A DNA stretch of 64,000 nucleotides, from assembly GCA_964504195.1 (NCBI GenBank), contig CAZDDI010000001.1, positions 248,001-312,000 of the forward strand. Direction: 5' to 3'. Both the position numbers and the translations under genes were made by a program. Positions 42,444 through 50,674 of this stretch are shown piece after piece. Origin of the DNA: CAZDDI01 sp964504195. GTDB lineage: Bacteria > Chloroflexota > Anaerolineae > B4-G1 > SLSP01. Position 1 is the first letter of the stretch. Each line of letters begins with the position of its first letter. The notes beneath the pieces were generated by a model that saw nothing but the letters and a program-made list of their open reading frames with translations, had not been told where the DNA came from and searched no databases.

Positions 42444-42573
42444 GCACATCTCCTGATTGCCTATGTGTAAACAACCCAAGAAACACATCCGCCCGCCAGC
42501 GCTTTGACTTGCACCGGTGGGCGGATGGATGTATACTACTTCCGCTGCGGCGGTGCTTTCGCCGTGGTTTATA

Positions 42574-42605
42574 CGCTCCAGATGCGTTCACAGCGCTCTG
42601 GAGCG
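42574..42605 (-). promoter_or_regulatory. leader hairpin of the BREX operon
   Basis: cgctccaga (42574-42582) and tctggagcg (42597-42605) are a perfect 9-bp inverted repeat with a 14-base loop, just after the expected transcription start. On the plus strand it is followed by TTTTG. It may be an operator, an RNA stabiliser, or a weak terminator for transcription coming from the left. Confidence 0.5.
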
Positions 42606-42625
42606 TTTTGTGTAAACTATTTGTT

Positions 42626-42654
42626 AGTATAACCTCAAACGCGGGAAAGTACAA
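42626..42654 (-). promoter_or_regulatory. sigma70-type promoter of the BREX operon
   Basis: Minus strand: TTGTAC, 17-bp spacer, TATACT. It lies about 185 bp upstream of the brxA start, and no other gene lies between. Confidence 0.65.
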
Positions 42655-42847
42655 AAAGCATTGAGACCCGGTTGCATCCTATCCCCCACCAAGTAGTGGC
42701 CCTGGCGGCGTGACTTACTGGCCAGCGCGGGTACAATAGGGCTGGGGCACTCGCCCGCGCAGCCAGCCAGGGCTTTGCGCGCTTCTTGGCGGCCCTGCGC
42801 CATTGCGCCTTTGCGTTACAAGACTGGTATCTGCAAGGAGACACAGG

Positions 42848-43738
42848 ATGCTCGCTCAGAATCCGCCACCCGCCTGGCTATGGGGCGACGACACGCCCCT
42901 TACCGTAGCCCCCGAAACGATCTACCCCTCGCCCCGCTTTGGACACAGCGAGGGGCAGGTCGAAGAGGTGCTCCCGCCCCGGCTACCCGGCACGCCGCTG
43001 GACACGCCGCGGGAACCGCTGTACCTGCTCAAACGCCAGCGCGATGCCCTCACCGAACGCTTGAGTTACCTGTGTGCGCGGCGGCTCCGCATCGCGTACC
43101 AAACGGTGCGCTGGGTGCTGCCCCCGCCGCCGCCCGCTCGGGCACGGCGCGCGCGTTCCGCTCCGCGGGCGACCATCCCCCCGCCCCCACAGGTGGCGGT
43201 CGGGTTTGTGCCCCACGCGCTGGCGGTGCGGAGTCTCGACCTGGCGGCGCAGACCTGCCAGGTACGCACGGCTACGGGCGACTGCCAGACGGTCCCGGTG
43301 CAGAACGCTGCTGACTATTACCGCTTGTTGGCGCTGGGGGTATTCACGGAGGATCCCGAACGTGGGCAGTTGCTTTACAGCGGCGGGTGGCTGTTCGGCC
43401 ACGATTTGGCGCTGGGGTTTGGCCTGCATGACCTCTTGTTCGCGCCCTATTTTACGAAAGTGTCGGAATTGCTTGGGCTACCGGAACGCCCGGCGGCAGC
43501 GCCAAATTCCACTGGGATCCAGGGATACTTGGCGAATTTCTCCGGCCACGCGGCCGCCCGGCAGATTATAACCACCACCCTGCGACAATTGGCGACCGCC
43601 ACCGACCTGCCGGAACTCTTGGCCGCCGATCTACGCGCCGCTCCCACCCCGCTCGCCCGCGAGTTAGCGCCGCGCGTGGCGGATTGGGTAGCGCGGCGAC
43701 AAGCCGGGGTGGCGCAGGTGGTGGCGGCAGAGGTGTAA
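42848..43738 (+). CDS. hypothetical protein, divergent from the BREX operon
   Basis: 296 residues, no signal peptide or membrane segment. A Pro-rich linker (VLPPPPPARARRARSAP) separates a basic N-terminal third from a conserved-looking C-terminal part (VAVGFVPHALAVRSLDLA, GVFTEDPERGQLLYSGGWLF, HDLLFAPYFTKVSELLG). Not recognised. AAGGAG lies seven bases before the ATG. A TACAAT box at 42732-42737 may be its -10 element. It is transcribed away from brxA, and no link to BREX is shown. Confidence 0.7.
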   Translation: MLAQNPPPAWLWGDDTPLTVAPETIYPSPRFGHSEGQVEEVLPPRLPGTPLDTPREPLYLLKRQRDALTERLSYLCARRLRIAYQTVRWVLPPPPPARARRARSAPRATIPPPPQVAVGFVPHALAVRSLDLAAQTCQVRTATGDCQTVPVQNAADYYRLLALGVFTEDPERGQLLYSGGWLFGHDLALGFGLHDLLFAPYFTKVSELLGLPERPAAAPNSTGIQGYLANFSGHAAARQIITTTLRQLATATDLPELLAADLRAAPTPLARELAPRVADWVARRQAGVAQVVAAEV

Positions 43739-43744
43739 CCGACC

Positions 43745-43773
43745 TTGACTTTTGTAGCAAAAATGGCTACAAT
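43745..43773 (+). promoter_or_regulatory. promoter overlapped by an operator-like palindrome
   Basis: TTGACT (43745-43750), 17-bp spacer, TACAAT (43768-43773). Inside it, TTGTAGC (43752-43758) and GCTACAA (43766-43772) form a 7-bp inverted repeat that overlaps the -10 box. This is the usual place for a repressor site. It precedes the two small genes at 43905 and 44111. Confidence 0.6.
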
Positions 43774-43904
43774 ATATTTGGCAGCAAAAACGCCCCGCAT
43801 CGCAAAATCTACTCTAGGCTTACCTGGAGGACTATTCCAACCGGGCTACGCTGACTAACAAACTGCGGCTACTCTAAGCGCGTACCCATAACTGTTTAGG
43901 ACAA

Positions 43905-44114
43905 GTGCAAATAAAATCCAACATGACTACTAAATCTGACGCTGGCGAACTCATCGCTCTCATTATTATCACCCTCGTCGTCGGGGCGTTCCTGAGCGCG
44001 CTGGCCTGGGGCGGAGATGCCGCGTATGGCGGCACCGCCGCGCTCTGGCTCTTCGTTATGGGCGTATACGCTATCTACCCGCGTATCGCGCGCTGGCCGG
44101 GAGACGCACCATGA
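43905..44114 (+). CDS. small membrane protein
   Basis: 69 residues with two hydrophobic segments (LIALIIITLVVGAFLSALAW and TAALWLFVMGVYAIY). The start is GTG with a weak AGGA three bases upstream; an ATG at 43923 is the alternative and gives 63 residues. Its stop overlaps the ATG of the next gene by 4 bases (ATGA). Function unknown. Confidence 0.55.
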   Translation: MQIKSNMTTKSDAGELIALIIITLVVGAFLSALAWGGDAAYGGTAALWLFVMGVYAIYPRIARWPGDAP

Positions 44115-44347
44115 AGTACCGGCAGGTGAAACCCGTAGTCGCCGCTGATCCGGGGCAGGCGTTGATCCTCGAAGTGCGGATGGGCGCTGTGGGTAGCAAT
44201 CAACTTCCGCATCTCTGCCTGCGCCGGGGCAAAGAGGAAGGCGTGCTCATCTATCTGGATGAAGCGCGGCATGTGATTGGGGCTATCGCGGAGGCGACGG
44301 CGGAATTGGCGGCAGTGCTGACGATGCCACCGGAGGCGACGGATTGA
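44111..44347 (+). CDS. small hypothetical protein
   Basis: 78 residues, soluble, mixed alpha/beta (a strand-rich middle, PHLCLRRGKEEGVLIYLDEA). GGGAG lies seven bases before the ATG, which overlaps the preceding stop as ATGA. Not recognised. The two-gene unit is probably expressed from the promoter at 43745. Confidence 0.55.
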   Translation: MKYRQVKPVVAADPGQALILEVRMGAVGSNQLPHLCLRRGKEEGVLIYLDEARHVIGAIAEATAELAAVLTMPPEATD

Positions 44348-44425
44348 AAAACTGATTTAGTGGTGGGGGTGTGCTGATGCTCAGGGGGTGTTAATGTTTA
44401 CCACCCGCGCGACAGGGAGACTAAC

Positions 44426-45379
44426 ATGAATAGAGTGGGCAGCTGGATGGGGCTGCTTTTAACTGTGCTCATGTGGTGCTGCTTAGCTACAGCTCCCGCC
44501 GCGGCTCCGTCTACGGTGGCGCTTACGGCGCCCCCGAGCCCCACCGATACGCTGCTCCCCATAGCCCCGCGCACGCCGGTGACCAACACCCCGGCCCCTA
44601 CCCGTACACCGCGGGCTACCCAGACTCCTGCGCCGACAGCCACCCCCGCACGGCAAGCCGCGCTAGTTGTGCGCGTGATAGATGGGGATACCATTGAAGT
44701 GCAAATTGACGCGCAGACTTACCGCGTGCGTTATATCGGCATGGATACCCCCGAAACAGTGCATCCGGGGCAGCCAGTTATGTGGTTCGGGCCGGAAGCC
44801 ACGGCGGCCAATGCACACATGGTCGCGGGGCAAACCGTGTATCTGGAAAAGGATGTTTCCGAGACTGATAGATATGGCCGCTTGTTGCGCTATGTTTTCC
44901 TGGCGGATGGTACGCATGTCAACGCTGAATTGGTCCGCCGGGGGTATGCCCAGGTGAGCACCTATCCCCCTGACGTAAAGTACCAAGAGCTCTACCAAGA
45001 GTTGCAAACCGTGGCCCGTGAGGCGGAGCGGGGTTTGTGGGGCCCTACCCCGACACCTACTTCCTTGCCGCCTACCACTCTGCCTCCTACCCTAGCTCCC
45101 ACGCCTCGCCCCACCAGGGTGCCAGCGACGGCTACTCCGCAGACCCCGCCACCTACCGCGCCACCTACCATACCGGGTCCGGAGCTAGCTCCGGGGGTGT
45201 GGGATTGTCCAGATGCCACGGCTGGCGCGGCGTATGTGGGCAGTGCTAAAAGTGATAAATTCCATTTCCCCGGCTGCCGCCATGCGCGTCAAATTGCCCC
45301 ACACAATCGTATTTGTTTTGTTTCCCGTGCGGCCGCGGTTAATTATGGGTATCAACCTTGCGGGGGGTGTAACCCATAG
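44426..45379 (+). CDS. secreted thermonuclease (SNase-like) with Cys-rich C-terminal domain
   Basis: 317 residues. Signal peptide (about 1-27), then a Thr/Pro-rich linker. The staphylococcal-nuclease fold covers about 79-205: VRVIDGDTIEVQID, RVRYIGMDTPETV and ETDRYGRLLRYVFLADG, carrying the Arg-Asp-Glu-Arg catalytic pattern. A second Thr/Pro linker follows. The last 55 residues (SAKSDKFHFPGCRHARQI, VNYGYQPCGGCNP) resemble the Ada-type metal-binding module often attached to such nucleases. It would degrade extracellular DNA or RNA. GGGAG lies six bases before the ATG. Followed by another secreted nuclease-like gene. Confidence 0.87.
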   Translation: MNRVGSWMGLLLTVLMWCCLATAPAAAPSTVALTAPPSPTDTLLPIAPRTPVTNTPAPTRTPRATQTPAPTATPARQAALVVRVIDGDTIEVQIDAQTYRVRYIGMDTPETVHPGQPVMWFGPEATAANAHMVAGQTVYLEKDVSETDRYGRLLRYVFLADGTHVNAELVRRGYAQVSTYPPDVKYQELYQELQTVAREAERGLWGPTPTPTSLPPTTLPPTLAPTPRPTRVPATATPQTPPPTAPPTIPGPELAPGVWDCPDATAGAAYVGSAKSDKFHFPGCRHARQIAPHNRICFVSRAAAVNYGYQPCGGCNP

Positions 45380-45423
45380 GTACAGAAACAGATTGATTTC
45401 AGCACCCATCAAGGAGGTGGAGG

Positions 45424-48303
45424 ATGTTAATGCGTAACCGGCGGCGTGGTCTGGGGGCCTGGTTTTTGAGTCTGGTATGCCTGGGGGTGGCCCTGTGGCC
45501 TGCGTTGCTGACCGTAGCCGCGCCCCAACCGCTGCCTGCGGCGGCGGGGCGAGAAGCTCCGGCTCCTAATAGGTCAGCGAGTTACTTGGAAGTGGTGGTC
45601 AACGAAATTGCCTGGATGGGTACCGCCAGCTCAGCCACCGCAGAGTGGGTAGAACTGTACAATAACACTAATGCTGCCATTGATTTGACTAACTGGACGT
45701 TGCGGGCCCTAGATGGAACCCCCAGCATCACCCTGACGGGGAGTATTCCGGCGCATGGTTATTATTTGCTGGAACGTCCCAGTGATGCCACGGTCCCCGA
45801 GGTGAGGGCCGATCAGATCTACACTGGCGCGTTGAGTAACGAAGGCGAGTTGCTGGAATTACGGGATGCCACCTATACCCTAATTGACGCCATAGACAGC
45901 AGCCTGGGTTGGTTCGCGGGGCACGCCGATGCCCGTGTGCCCATGGTACGGGTGGACGCCGCGGCCAGCGGCAACCAGGCCAGCAATTGGACGCATAACC
46001 CCCGGTGCGGCAGCCCCACGAACAGCGCCGGGATCAGCCATACCTGCACCTTGACGACCACCAGTGTCGGCACGGATCTAGAGTATGCGGTATATTTTAA
46101 CCCCCATGCTACTACGGCGGTGACCACCACGCTGACCCCCACGCCCATGGAAACCGCATTGCTCAATCATTTGGCAGCGGCCACCAGCACGATTGACCTG
46201 GCCCTGTACGGGTTAAACCGCCAAAGCCTGATTAACGCTTTGATTGCCGCGCACCAGCGTGGCGTTACGGTGCGCGTAGTCGGCGATGATGACGCGGCGC
46301 TGCATGAGTACGCCGCGGGGTATCAAGCCCTGCTCAGCGCCGGCATCCCCGTGATTACGGATACTTCCAGCTATATCCAACACAATAAATTCATCCTCAT
46401 TGATGCCCAAGTGGTCTGGACTGGGAGCACCAATTTTACCGACACCGGTTTCACGTTTAACGCTAATAACGCGCTAGTCATTACCAGTACCACGCTGGCG
46501 GATGTCTACGCGCTGGAATTTGAGGAACTGTGGAGCGGTGCGTTCCAGAATGGCAAAACAGATAATACGCCGCATCTATTGGACTACAATGGCACGCTGG
46601 TACAATCCTACTTCTCTCCTACCGATCTGGTGGCCTTTGAAGTCTGGGATGAGTTGGCGCACACGGCGGACACGCTTCACTTTGCGATGTTTTTCTGGAC
46701 GGATGACCTGCTCGCTCAGCGCACGGTGGAGCGTCTGGCGGACGGCGTAGAGGTCTATGGGGTGTGGGACCAACTGGGCGCCGGGAACGTGGCCTCTGAT
46801 GATGAAACCCTCTGTGCGGCGGGCGCACACAACGCCATTGAGAGCTTCCCCGGTAAGTTGCACCACAAATTCGCAGTCTTGGATGTTTTTGGCGCTGATC
46901 CGCGGGTGATTTTGGGTTCTTACAACTGGACTGACAGTGGGGCCTATAACAATGATGAGAACACGCTCATTATCCATGACCGGGCGCTGGCCGCCGCCTA
47001 TTATCAGGAATGGGTGACGCTGTGGCAAGCCATCCCCACCTACCGGGTGTGCAATCCGGTAAGTGTCACCCAAGTAACCCTCAGCGGGCCAGTGACGGGC
47101 ACGGTCGGCCAGTCCGCCACCTTCACGGCGACCCTCAACGCCACAGCGAATTTGCCGGTGACCTATACCTGGGCCGCGACCGGGCAGGCGCCGGTAGTTC
47201 ACCCTGGCGGGAGCTGGACCGCTACCCAGACTTGGGGCTGGGATACCCCCGGCACACACTTGATTACGGTAACCGCCAGCAATGCTTGGGGACAGGCCGT
47301 AGCCACGCAGACCCTCACCGTGACGCTCCCCCCACCGCCGCCGCTGTTGACCGTGACCCTAACGGGCCCGGTCACCGGTACGCTGAATACGGCCTATACC
47401 TTTTGGGCCACGCTGAATCCCACGGCGACGCTGCCCGTGACGTACACCTGGCTCACCCCCGGTCACTCCCCGGTAGTCCAGGCGGGTGGCGGCTTGACCG
47501 CTACCCACACCTGGACGTGGGAGAGCCTCGGCGTGCAGCCGCTCACCGTCACCGTGCAGAACGCCACGGAGTTCGCTGTAGCCACATGGGACTTTACGGT
47601 CGTGGCGGCCCCGGTAACGGTGACACTGACCGGTCCGGTAACAGGGAGCGTGAGCGTAGCGCACCTGTTCCAAGCTACTGTCAATCCTACCGCGACCCAG
47701 CCCTTGACCTATACCTGGACGGCTACCGCGCAACCGCCAATAGTGCATCCCGGTGGCAGACTCACGGATACGGTGAGTTACACCTGGGACGCGCCGGGCC
47801 CGCAGACGCTGACGGTGACGGTGCAGAATAGGGTGGGGCAAGTAGCCGCGACGCGGGTTTTCACGGTGGTGACACTCCCCCCGGCGCTCTTGAATGTGAC
47901 GCTCACCGGTCCCGTGACCGGTACCGTGGACACCGCGGCTACATTTCTGGCGACGGTGAACCCCACCGCGACATTACCCGTGACGTACACTTGGACCGCT
48001 ACCGGGCAGCCGCCGCGCGTCCAGCCCAACCAAGGGTTGACCGCCACGATGACATTTACCTGGAGCGTGACCGGCTCACAAAGCATTACGGTGACGGCCA
48101 CCAATAGCGGGGGAACGGTCCAAGCAACGAGGCATATTGTCTTGGAAGCTGCCGCAGATCCTTACCATTACCTGTACCTGCCGCTGGTGCTCAACCAGTG
48201 GCCCCCGCCGCTGGTCGCAAGGGCGAGGCCATTGCACCACCCCCGCGCGCCTTCTTACGCCCGGCCCGCGGCAAGCCAGTACAGGCAAATACTTATCCGC
48301 TAA
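45424..48303 (+). CDS. secreted lamin-tail / phospholipase-D-like nuclease with Ig-like repeats
   Basis: 959 residues. Signal peptide; lamin-tail domain (about 49-180: VVVNEIAWMGTASSATAEWV, GYYLLERPSD). A PLD-type phosphodiesterase follows with two HKD-like motifs: HNKFILIDAQVVWTGSTNF near 319 and HHKFAVLD near 479, followed by ILGSYNWTDSG. Then four Ig/PKD-like repeats of about 90 residues start near 548, 640, 729 and 821, each opening with T/S-GPVTG. The end carries YLYLPLVLNQW, a C-terminal motif seen on many secreted Chloroflexota proteins. Probably a cell-surface or released DNase. AAGGAGGTGGAGG directly precedes the ATG. Confidence 0.85.
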   Translation: MLMRNRRRGLGAWFLSLVCLGVALWPALLTVAAPQPLPAAAGREAPAPNRSASYLEVVVNEIAWMGTASSATAEWVELYNNTNAAIDLTNWTLRALDGTPSITLTGSIPAHGYYLLERPSDATVPEVRADQIYTGALSNEGELLELRDATYTLIDAIDSSLGWFAGHADARVPMVRVDAAASGNQASNWTHNPRCGSPTNSAGISHTCTLTTTSVGTDLEYAVYFNPHATTAVTTTLTPTPMETALLNHLAAATSTIDLALYGLNRQSLINALIAAHQRGVTVRVVGDDDAALHEYAAGYQALLSAGIPVITDTSSYIQHNKFILIDAQVVWTGSTNFTDTGFTFNANNALVITSTTLADVYALEFEELWSGAFQNGKTDNTPHLLDYNGTLVQSYFSPTDLVAFEVWDELAHTADTLHFAMFFWTDDLLAQRTVERLADGVEVYGVWDQLGAGNVASDDETLCAAGAHNAIESFPGKLHHKFAVLDVFGADPRVILGSYNWTDSGAYNNDENTLIIHDRALAAAYYQEWVTLWQAIPTYRVCNPVSVTQVTLSGPVTGTVGQSATFTATLNATANLPVTYTWAATGQAPVVHPGGSWTATQTWGWDTPGTHLITVTASNAWGQAVATQTLTVTLPPPPPLLTVTLTGPVTGTLNTAYTFWATLNPTATLPVTYTWLTPGHSPVVQAGGGLTATHTWTWESLGVQPLTVTVQNATEFAVATWDFTVVAAPVTVTLTGPVTGSVSVAHLFQATVNPTATQPLTYTWTATAQPPIVHPGGRLTDTVSYTWDAPGPQTLTVTVQNRVGQVAATRVFTVVTLPPALLNVTLTGPVTGTVDTAATFLATVNPTATLPVTYTWTATGQPPRVQPNQGLTATMTFTWSVTGSQSITVTATNSGGTVQATRHIVLEAAADPYHYLYLPLVLNQWPPPLVARARPLHHPRAPSYARPAASQYRQILIR

Positions 48304-48313
48304 TGGTCCAACT

Positions 48314-48781
48314 ATGAAGGGGGTTACCCGGCTGGCGCTAGTGGGTTTCTGGGTCATCTTGGCCCTGGTGCTCACCAACAGGCCCGCGCCCCGCGTGCTG
48401 CCGGACCCCGCGGCGCTAACTACCGTGCCTCTGCGGACGCTGCCCACGGCCCGGCCACGGGGGGCGGTGGTGGTATTGACAGACGCCGCGGACGTTCTTG
48501 ATATGCCTGACCCGCGGTGGTTCTTGCTGGTGACGGTCAGTGATGTGGCGGGCGATCCTGTGGCGGCTCAGGTGGACCTGGTAGATAGGCCCACCGGCAC
48601 CGTGACCACTTATGCGCCCCGCCCCACGCACCTGCTCAATCTGCCGGCGAGCAACCGCGACCTGGTGTTGCGGGTGAGCGCGTCAGGGTATGCGTCGGTG
48701 GAGCAAGTTTTTCGAGTGACGTTGCACGCAGATGCGGATTACGCCTGGCCGGTGACTTTGGTGGTGGCACCGGCACGCTGA
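48314..48781 (+). CDS. secreted or membrane-anchored hypothetical protein
   Basis: 155 residues with one N-terminal hydrophobic segment (LALVGFWVILALVLTN) and a beta-rich remainder with a carboxypeptidase-regulatory-like feel (FLLVTVSDVAGDPVAAQVDL, LVLRVSASGYASVEQVF). It starts 10 bp after the PLD-like gene and is probably co-transcribed with it. No family assigned. Confidence 0.6.
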   Translation: MKGVTRLALVGFWVILALVLTNRPAPRVLPDPAALTTVPLRTLPTARPRGAVVVLTDAADVLDMPDPRWFLLVTVSDVAGDPVAAQVDLVDRPTGTVTTYAPRPTHLLNLPASNRDLVLRVSASGYASVEQVFRVTLHADADYAWPVTLVVAPAR

Positions 48782-48866
48782 GAAAGCGTCTAATAGAGGA
48801 TTTGGTTAGAGATTGTGTAATTCTTGTGATATTGGCCGCACGATTTGGAATCGGATTGTTCAATCT

Positions 48867-49799
48867 TTAATCAATTTCTCTATAAGCAACCTGATCTGAG
48901 TAATTATCAACAGCAAAAACGTCCTCAAGTGTGCGACATTCAGTGAGCCAAATGCGATCAAAATGACTTATGATACGTTCTAGAAATATTTTTTCGTGAC
49001 TTCCTCTATTAGATTGGAGGTGAATCACTGATGCGCCCTCGCCTTTATATATAGAACCGCCTTTCTCGGGCCGTTCTACCCAATGATATAATCCAAAGAA
49101 GGCTTCCATATTGCCTAATTTAGAGTTTGACACAATCACCCCTTTAAATATCGGGGCAGATCTGTAAAATCGGACTTGAATTTTGTATGTTAGATCACTT
49201 TCCATCTCATCTTGGAATTCTTTGGCCAGTCGCCTCATTTTTTTCCATTTCATCCATGGGCGTATTCCGGGATCACGTCGTTCTCGTTCCGAATTGCAAA
49301 ACTCCTCCTCTCGACGTTCAATTGTCCAATCTCTGACAATGATCTTGATGGTCAAGTGTCGATACCTGTCAGAATAAGCAATGTAATCCCTGAGAGTCTC
49401 AGCTGTGTATGCGAATACCCGAATCTCATCTACGTCTTCCTCCTCAATTAGCTTGCGAAGAATAACACCAAATTCATCTTTGGTATAAGAGATAATATCG
49501 GCAGTAGCAAGATTCTGTGATTTCCCATTTAGCTCTTTGGGGGCGGTTACATTGGATTGGGCTTGCTGATTATCTTTGTAAAGGTAGTAGAAACTATATA
49601 ACAGAACGAGAACAAAAATGCTCCATATTATATTTGTGTTTATGCCGCGAATTAATTGCGCCCATGCGCCTAGGTTCGCCGTCCATTGTTGGGGTGTCAG
49701 TTTGATAATGGAAACTAACACTGATAATGATAGGCCTAGTCCGGCAAGCCTTCCTGCTGCTGTGCCAAATAATTTCTTCAGCAGATTAATGATATCCAT
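48867..49799 (-). CDS. membrane-anchored protein with PLD-like cytosolic domain (tentative)
   Basis: 310 residues. Two membrane segments near residues 16-34 and 57-73. The soluble part (DEIRVFAYTAETLRDYIAYS, RHLTIKIIVRDW, ending near VFAVDNYSDQ) resembles the sensing half of PLD-fold proteins but no clear HKD motif is visible. AT-rich, as are the neighbouring HAD gene and the interrupted gene. Its start overlaps the HAD 3' end by 22 bases. Function unknown. Confidence 0.6.
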   Translation of the reverse strand: MDIINLLKKLFGTAAGRLAGLGLSLSVLVSIIKLTPQQWTANLGAWAQLIRGINTNIIWSIFVLVLLYSFYYLYKDNQQAQSNVTAPKELNGKSQNLATADIISYTKDEFGVILRKLIEEEDVDEIRVFAYTAETLRDYIAYSDRYRHLTIKIIVRDWTIERREEEFCNSERERRDPGIRPWMKWKKMRRLAKEFQDEMESDLTYKIQVRFYRSAPIFKGVIVSNSKLGNMEAFFGLYHWVERPEKGGSIYKGEGASVIHLQSNRGSHEKIFLERIISHFDRIWLTECRTLEDVFAVDNYSDQVAYREID

Positions 49800-50497
49800 G
49801 GGCCTTGTCCACCTGATTCAATGTACTCTCTTAGAATAAGGTTGTGCAGTTCTTCGTGATTATGTAGTATTAGGTCGGCCTGTTGTAAGTAACGCGAATC
49901 CAAAGATGTTTCCAAGGCAATGCAAAACATATTTGCTGCTTTAGCGGAGGCAATTCCTGCTGGAGCATTTTCAATTACTAGACAGCAGTCCGTAGGCACT
50001 TGGAGCTTCTGTACAGCAGCTAAATATGGCTCGGGATCAGGTTTACCTTTTGTTACATCATCGCCGCTGATAACACACATGAAATACGAGCCTAATGAGA
50101 GGCTGGAAAGGGCATCCAGTGCTACATCTTTCCCCGTCCCTGTTACCAATGCCAGTGAGTAGCGAAGTTTGTTTAAAGTTATGATAAGATCGGTTGCTCC
50201 ATCCATTGGTGTAACGCGGAAAATTTCGTTAAAGAATCGACGCTTAAAGCGATGTAATTCCATCCGTGCATTTTCATCAATCTGTAAATTAAATTCACTA
50301 GCCATTTGCTCGATAAATTTATCACCTTTTACGCCTTCCTCCTCATATATTCGTGTTTCAGGAATATCTACCCTATAGAAACGGTGGAAAGCTTCTTGCC
50401 AGGCTCGAACGTGGAATTGCATACCATCTATGAGTACTCCATCCATATCCAAGGCAACTGCTCGACCAGGACGGCTTGAAACCTCATTATTAGTCAT
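49778..50497 (-). CDS. HAD-family hydrolase (beta-phosphoglucomutase-like)
   Basis: 239 residues. HAD motif I is ALDMDGVLIDGMQFH with the nucleophile Asp and general acid Asp, motif II ALVTGTGKD, motif III/IV GKPDPEPYLAAVQKL and LVIENAPAGIASAKAA. The cap domain fits the phosphoglucomutase/phosphatase group. ATG at 50497 was chosen because AGGAG precedes it; a GTG at 50500 is adjacent. It overlaps the stop of the interrupted gene upstream by one base, so both were once coupled. Confidence 0.85.
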   Translation of the reverse strand: MTNNEVSSRPGRAVALDMDGVLIDGMQFHVRAWQEAFHRFYRVDIPETRIYEEEGVKGDKFIEQMASEFNLQIDENARMELHRFKRRFFNEIFRVTPMDGATDLIITLNKLRYSLALVTGTGKDVALDALSSLSLGSYFMCVISGDDVTKGKPDPEPYLAAVQKLQVPTDCCLVIENAPAGIASAKAANMFCIALETSLDSRYLQQADLILHNHEELHNLILREYIESGGQGPWISLIC

Positions 50498-50674
50498 CAC
50501 TTCTCCTTTTCGTGTTCCGTGAAGATAAGGGTGTATTGCAAATACATAGTGTGCAAAGGCTGTGCATCAGCGCCGCTCACTATGTATTTCGTGTCCAATT
50601 TCTGTAAAATGTACTCCCCAGAGTATCTATCTGGATTTTCTTCTTTACAATCACCTTAATAGATAAGTCTAGCC
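50498..50674 (-). pseudogene. 3' part of a small gene interrupted by the IS4-like element
   Basis: The minus strand carries an open frame (ENPDRYSGEYILQKLDTKYI and onward to TGA at 50499-50497) that ends one base into the HAD start. Its 5' half lies on the other side of the IS (51848-51905, MKELKLKVEILPELNVDTS). A TAA separates this frame from the IS junction, so the gene has decayed beyond simple insertion. Family not recognised. Confidence 0.6.
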
